A stretch of 64,000 nt of DNA from Sutcliffiella horikoshii (GTDB lineage Bacteria; Bacillota; Bacilli; Bacillales; Bacillaceae_I), in NCBI RefSeq assembly GCF_020524325.1, contig NZ_JAIVKY010000011.1:62001-126000 (forward strand), written 5' to 3'. Both the position numbers and the translations under genes were made by a program. Below are positions 59,894-64,000 of this stretch, in pieces (within the stretch, counting starts at the first letter, position 1; each line of letters begins with the position of its first letter). Under the pieces are notes generated by a model. It saw nothing but the letters and a program-made list of their open reading frames with translations, had not been told where the DNA came from and did no database searches.

Positions 59894-61324
59894 TTAAAAT
59901 AACCACAGTCCAACTAACGTAGCTACAACCAAACCTATTATGACTGGTACAAAACTCCGCCGCACAAGCTCCATGACAGGAACCTTTGCAAAACCAGCAA
60001 CTGCCACAAGAGAGGACCAGGCAATCAAGGTTCCTCCGCCAACCCAGACAGAACCCATTTGTCCAATGGCAGCGAGTGTGGCAGTTTCCACACCAACACT
60101 CTCACCAAGGGCACCAGAAAGCGCTCCAACAAGAGGAAGTCCTGAGAACCCAGAACCATCTAAGCCTGTTATCATTCCAATAAGCAAGATCCCAAATCCT
60201 GCAATAAAAGAACTTTCCGGTATATAGGACTGCCCTGCAAGTATGAGGTCAAACAGGAAAGAAGGAGTCTCTTCAGCAGGTGTGCCCAGGATCCTAGAAG
60301 CCAGTTCCCCGCTACCAATAAAGAAGAATCCTGCGATGGGAATAACCGGTCCCATCGCCTTAAAGGCAAACAAGAAACCTTTGACGATATTGTCACTGAC
60401 CGTTTGAAGAGAGGTTCTAGCGTTAAGGAAGAAAGACGCTCCAATTAACAGTATCAGCGAAGCTCCACCAATAAGTGCGGCCCCTGCTCCACCTTCTAGT
60501 GATGGTAGCACATCTGAAAACTTCGCCAGAACCATATAAATGATGATGGCTAGAAACGTTCCTGGAACTAAGATAGCAAACAGCGAGCTGTATTTGTTTT
60601 TAGTGACAGGGCCGCCTTCTGACAGTCCTTCCGTGTTTCCGCCCTTATTTTCTGAGGCATTCCATTTTACTAAATGTTCATTTGATGGCCGTGCGATAAG
60701 TTTTCGGATTGAAAGATAAGCAAGAGTGATAGCTATCACTCCTGTTATAAGCGATAAGATGAATCCACGATCAGCAACCGTACCAATATCAACTGCGGCA
60801 GCGGTCGCTGTTAAGGAAGGTGCTATCTGAATAATGTAGTCCGATGATAACGCCATCCCTTGGCCTGCTAATGAAATGGCAATAGCTGCCCCAATCGGCG
60901 GAAGTCCTGCTCGAATCGCAACTGGAATTAAAAGTGCACCAACAAGCGGTACGGCTGGAGTCGGCCAGAAGAATAGGGAAATTGCGTAAGTGACAAACAC
61001 AATGACCCAAAACGAGATGTGCCCGTTTTTCATCACCCGCTGAAAAGGAGTAATCATTTGTTCATCGGTTCCCAAAGATTTAAGGGAATGTAGAAGTGCT
61101 GTCATAATGGCAATAATCAGGAAAATATTGAAAAGCTCTCCTGCTGCAATCAAGCTGGCATTAAATATGGTTTGAAGTCCAAAGATGAATGAACCACTGA
61201 AGATCCACCCAACTAAAAAAGTTACGAGGATGGCCGGAACCACCACATTCTGCCTGAATAGCATTGTAAAGATAATAACGAGTGTACCAATCAAATACAT
61301 CCAATGTGCTGCAGTCAACTCCAT
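59894..61324 (-). CDS. Ion-transporter-superfamily permease
   Basis: 476 residues, 11-12 hydrophobic segments with two Gly/Pro-rich halves (WPTPAVPLVGALLIPVAIRAGLPPIGAAIAISLAGQGMAL and GMITGLDGSGFSGLPLVGALSGALGESV). Resembles the citrate/TRAP-DctM-like ion transporter superfamily; substrate may be a carboxylate or cation. No neighbour decides this. The amidase gene is divergent upstream. Confidence 0.7.
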   Translation of the reverse strand: MELTAAHWMYLIGTLVIIFTMLFRQNVVVPAILVTFLVGWIFSGSFIFGLQTIFNASLIAAGELFNIFLIIAIMTALLHSLKSLGTDEQMITPFQRVMKNGHISFWVIVFVTYAISLFFWPTPAVPLVGALLIPVAIRAGLPPIGAAIAISLAGQGMALSSDYIIQIAPSLTATAAAVDIGTVADRGFILSLITGVIAITLAYLSIRKLIARPSNEHLVKWNASENKGGNTEGLSEGGPVTKNKYSSLFAILVPGTFLAIIIYMVLAKFSDVLPSLEGGAGAALIGGASLILLIGASFFLNARTSLQTVSDNIVKGFLFAFKAMGPVIPIAGFFFIGSGELASRILGTPAEETPSFLFDLILAGQSYIPESSFIAGFGILLIGMITGLDGSGFSGLPLVGALSGALGESVGVETATLAAIGQMGSVWVGGGTLIAWSSLVAVAGFAKVPVMELVRRSFVPVIIGLVVATLVGLWLF

Positions 61325-61517
61325 CTAAACCAAGCTCCTCTCTAAGGCGAACAAGCCTAAGATGTAAAAAATATATCTGTGTCATTTAGCCTATGTTGGA
61401 GGGTGGGCTTTGGTGTTGAACGTGAAATCTACATCTGAAAAATAGAAATATTATTGATTATTAGACAGAGGTTTATTCACCTATATTGAGGAATAGAGTA
61501 TAAAGAGGTGATAAACG

Positions 61518-63020
61518 TTGAAGAGGGAAGAGTACAAAAAATATGACGGACTTGGACTGGCAGAATTGGTAGAAAAGAAAGAAGTCAAGCCTATTGAACT
61601 GTTAGAAATGGCGGTCAGTGAAATTGAGACACAAAATCCCCAACTGAATGCGGTTATCCATACGATGTACGAACAGGCAAGATCTGCAACAGAGATGATT
61701 CCAACAGGGCAGTTTGCAGGAGTACCTATACTATTAAAAGATATAGGGCAGGAAATTAAAGGTGAACCGAAAACGCTAGGATCTAAGGCTCTAAGCAAAT
61801 ATAGATCAAAGACGGACTCCGAATATGTTAGTCGGTTAAGAGAGAGCGGCTTTCTGTTTATAGGACAAACAAATGTCCCAGAGTTTGGCTTAATGGCAAT
61901 AACAGAACCTGTTGTATACGGTCCTGCAAAAAATCCATGGAAACTAACTCATACCCCTGGAGGTTCAAGTGGGGGTTCTGCAGCAGCGGTGGCATCAGGG
62001 ATGGTACCAATCGCAGGAGCAAATGATGGAGGAGGTTCCATTCGTATTCCTGCTGCATACTGTGGTCTATTTGGGTTAAAACCTACAAGGGGAAGAACAC
62101 CTGTAGGTCCGCAGCTTGGTCGGTTTTGGCAGGGAGCGGCAGTTGAGCATGTGTTGACAAGGACCGTAAGAGATAGCGCAGCAGTCTTAGATGAGTTAAA
62201 GGGAGCTGAGAAAGGAGCAGCATTTTCGATCCCAGACTATAGCGGAAGTTTCTTGGGTATCATTCAACAACCGATAGAGAAAAAGCTCCGTATTGCTTAC
62301 TCTACAAAATCGCCAATTGGTACAGAAGTTCATCCTGATTGTGTAGAGGCAGTCACAAAAACTTTAAAATATCTAGAGTCCGAAGGTCACAGTCTTGAAG
62401 AGAAAGATGCACCAATAGATGGGAAGAGAGTTGCCACAAGTTATCTTTCCCTCTACTTTGGAGAAGTTAGCGCCATGGTTTCTACCCTAGAGGAGATCCT
62501 TGGAAGGAAAGCTACTTTAAATGATGTGGAGCCTGCAACCTGGCTGCTTGCCCTCATAGGTAAATCCATGTCTGCGCAAGAATTCGTCCTCAATATGAGG
62601 GAATGGGATGTTGCAGCATATGCAATGGAAGAATTTCATGATATCTATGATTTATATTTAACACCTGCCACTGCCTTTCCTCCTGCAAAAATTGGAGATC
62701 ACAAACTTAAGCCGCTTGAGAGTATTGCTCTGCAAGTGACGGGGAAATTAGGGTCTGCTGCTATCCTAAAGAAAATGGGTATTGTGGAACAACTTGTACA
62801 AGAAAGCTTAAAAAGAGTTCCTTTCACGCAGCTTGCAAACTTGACTGGGCAGCCGGCTATGTCGTTACCAGTACATGTGACAAAGGAGGGTCTCCCAGTA
62901 GGTGTCCAGTTTATGGCAGGTCGCGGAAAAGAAGACTTACTTCTTCAAATGGCAGGAATCATAGAAGAAACAGAGCTATGGATAGGGATGAAAGAGTTAC
63001 TTTCCACAGCTACCAAATAG
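61518..63020 (+). CDS. Amidase signature-family enzyme
   Basis: 500 residues, TTG start behind AGAGGTG. The Ser-cisSer-Lys triad is visible: Lys74 in VPILLKDIG, and the Gly/Ser stretch PGGSSGGSAAAVASGMVPIAGANDGGGSIRIPA with the catalytic Ser. Cytoplasmic hydrolase of amides; GatA-like but without the GatCAB context, so a stand-alone amidase. Divergent from the permease. Confidence 0.9.
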   Translation: MKREEYKKYDGLGLAELVEKKEVKPIELLEMAVSEIETQNPQLNAVIHTMYEQARSATEMIPTGQFAGVPILLKDIGQEIKGEPKTLGSKALSKYRSKTDSEYVSRLRESGFLFIGQTNVPEFGLMAITEPVVYGPAKNPWKLTHTPGGSSGGSAAAVASGMVPIAGANDGGGSIRIPAAYCGLFGLKPTRGRTPVGPQLGRFWQGAAVEHVLTRTVRDSAAVLDELKGAEKGAAFSIPDYSGSFLGIIQQPIEKKLRIAYSTKSPIGTEVHPDCVEAVTKTLKYLESEGHSLEEKDAPIDGKRVATSYLSLYFGEVSAMVSTLEEILGRKATLNDVEPATWLLALIGKSMSAQEFVLNMREWDVAAYAMEEFHDIYDLYLTPATAFPPAKIGDHKLKPLESIALQVTGKLGSAAILKKMGIVEQLVQESLKRVPFTQLANLTGQPAMSLPVHVTKEGLPVGVQFMAGRGKEDLLLQMAGIIEETELWIGMKELLSTATK

Positions 63021-63033
63021 TAGAAAAGAGTGG

Positions 63034-63072
63034 GAGAACCCGTATTAAATATACATGGACGGGTTCTCTTTT
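63034..63072 (+). terminator. Intrinsic terminator
   Basis: GAGAACCCGT/ACGGGTTCTC arms with a 15-base loop, then TTTT. Confidence 0.8.
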
Positions 63073-63096
63073 GACTTGTTCTGTCCTACATATAAT

Positions 63097-63690
63097 CTAT
63101 TTTTTCACTTGCATCCTTTTCTCAGAAATGATGTCACAAACATTTTCAAACATCATCTCCACGCCTTTGTTGGTAGCTTCAAAGTTAAATGCTTGATCCT
63201 CCTGTATCCCTAAGCTTTCTGCTTCCTTTGCTACGTCTATGTTCGCCCCCATGAAGATGAACTGCCAACTGTATTTTTCTTCTTGGTGGCGAATTAACTC
63301 TTTTACTCTCGGATAAGTGAACTCTACGCTTGAATTTTCCATACCGTCAGTAGTAATGACGAAGATTACATTCCTTGGCCTTGAGGCTTTCTCAGTACGT
63401 GACAAACGGTTTCCAACATCCAGGATAGTTCTTCCGATTGCGTCCAAAAGGGAGGTAGTGCCTCTAACGTAATAGTCTTCTCTTGTTAATGTTACATTCT
63501 TCGCATCCACACCGTTCCATAGAGTTTCAACCTCATCGTCAAAAAGTACCGCGGTGACAAGAGTTTCTTCTTCGTGTCTACATTGTCTCTCTAAAAATGA
63601 ATTAAATCCTCCAATCGTGTCCTTTTCCAGGCCACCCATTGACCCGCTTCTGTCCAATAGAAAAATAATCTCAGTTAAGTTTTTATTCAT
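63097..63690 (-). CDS. VWA-domain protein (TerY-like)
   Basis: 197 residues from ATG 63690 (GGAGG nine bases upstream; ATG 63699 abuts the site). MIDAS: DRSGSMGG with Thr in VRGTTSLLDAIG and Asp in ITTDGMENSS. VWA proteins of the TerY type mediate metal-dependent protein contacts, often in stress or tellurite-type clusters. No Ter partners are visible here. Divergent from the partial gene at the right edge. Confidence 0.85.
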   Translation of the reverse strand: MNKNLTEIIFLLDRSGSMGGLEKDTIGGFNSFLERQCRHEEETLVTAVLFDDEVETLWNGVDAKNVTLTREDYYVRGTTSLLDAIGRTILDVGNRLSRTEKASRPRNVIFVITTDGMENSSVEFTYPRVKELIRHQEEKYSWQFIFMGANIDVAKEAESLGIQEDQAFNFEATNKGVEMMFENVCDIISEKRMQVKK

Positions 63691-63775
63691 TTTTATCATC
63701 CTCCTTCATGCTATAATAATAGCTAACAATATCCATAAAATGGTCGCCTTCAAAGCGACATTTGGAGGTAGGGGA

Positions 63776-64000
63776 ATGGTAGATAAGAAGTTTTTGGAGG
63801 AACTCGAACAATTTATTTGGCAGCATCAAATTCATGATGTGCTTGAGAAAAAAGAATACAGCTGCTACAAAGAATCACCTATTCTACATGAAAATAGTGA
63901 TGTGTTTGAGATTGAAGAGTTCATTAAAAACAATAAGAAGCCGACTTTGCAACAAGTCCTGTTTCAGTATATGGACCGCAATGGCGGAACAGATGCGGAG
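63776..64000 (+). CDS. Partial ORF of unknown function (runs off right edge)
   Basis: 75 codons from ATG 63776, behind TTTGGAGG; continues beyond the window. The available part is charged and helical (VDKKFLEELEQFIWQHQIHDVL) and includes SCYKESPI. No family recognised. Upstream the inverted repeat GTCGC/GCGAC (63744-63760 region) may be regulatory. Confidence 0.5.
   Translation, partial: MVDKKFLEELEQFIWQHQIHDVLEKKEYSCYKESPILHENSDVFEIEEFIKNNKKPTLQQVLFQYMDRNGGTDAE

Overview
This is a chromosomal window from an endospore-forming member of the Bacillaceae (Bacillus or a close relative such as Sutcliffiella). Evidence: low GC with AGGAGG-type ribosome binding sites and frequent TTG/GTG starts; a CwlJ cortex hydrolase, a GerA-family germinant receptor operon, a Spo0M-like protein and a sporulenol-synthase-type cyclase; and a GlcT/ptsG antitermination pair with the classic RAT-terminator leader. 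I see no rRNA, tRNA, insertion sequence, prophage or CRISPR array.

Layout. 0-5 kb: a partial XRE regulator divergent from an MFS exporter (two matching operators between them), a 52-bp tandem repeat array, and a surface-protein/class F sortase pair. 4-9 kb: YdcF-type protein, CwlJ, several unknown membrane proteins. 9-12.5 kb (minus): a VTT membrane protein with a flavin disulfide reductase, then a DMT transporter whose leader holds a strong intrinsic terminator. 12.5-20 kb: SqhC-type cyclase, then an operon of beta-propeller lipoprotein, response regulator, kinase, PepSY membrane protein and YtkA-like lipoprotein. 20-26 kb: a small secreted two-cysteine peptide, an M15 peptidase, a MEDS protein, small membrane proteins, MFS, phosphatase, hydrolase. 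26-33 kb: an accessory run of GNAT, Nudix, APH-like kinases, ASCH, prolyl hydroxylase and lipoproteins. 33-38 kb: YdhK, a ferric-reductase-like protein with a broken start, a two-component system and a Cys-rich copper-storage-type protein. 38-48 kb: VOC, GyrI-like, a sigma region-2-only protein, DUF4256, two DUF2268 protease paralogues, lipoproteins and an M14 carboxypeptidase. 48-56 kb: ECF sigma with RskA-type anti-sigma, GlcT, PtsG, a periplasmic-type nucleotidase. 55-64 kb: the germination operon (order A-C-B), Spo0M-like protein, permease, amidase, VWA protein and a partial gene.

The most unusual signal is not a gene. Six intergenic tandem arrays have unit lengths of 20, 21, 21, about 52, 52 and 52 bp. 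These are close to 2 and 5 turns of B-form DNA (10.4 bp per turn). Two arrays 46 kb apart share one 52-bp dyad-containing unit, lie in opposite orientation, and both sit between convergent genes. The other arrays have unrelated sequences and sit between co-directional genes. This looks like a class of helically phased intergenic repeats of unknown role.

Other points: a surface protein with two 184-residue His-containing repeats and an MPAAG sorting-like tail next to a lipoprotein-type sortase; a DMT transporter leader with promoter, tiny Phe-rich ORF and terminator; a promoter-operator-controlled secreted peptide; and a nested palindromic REP-like element.
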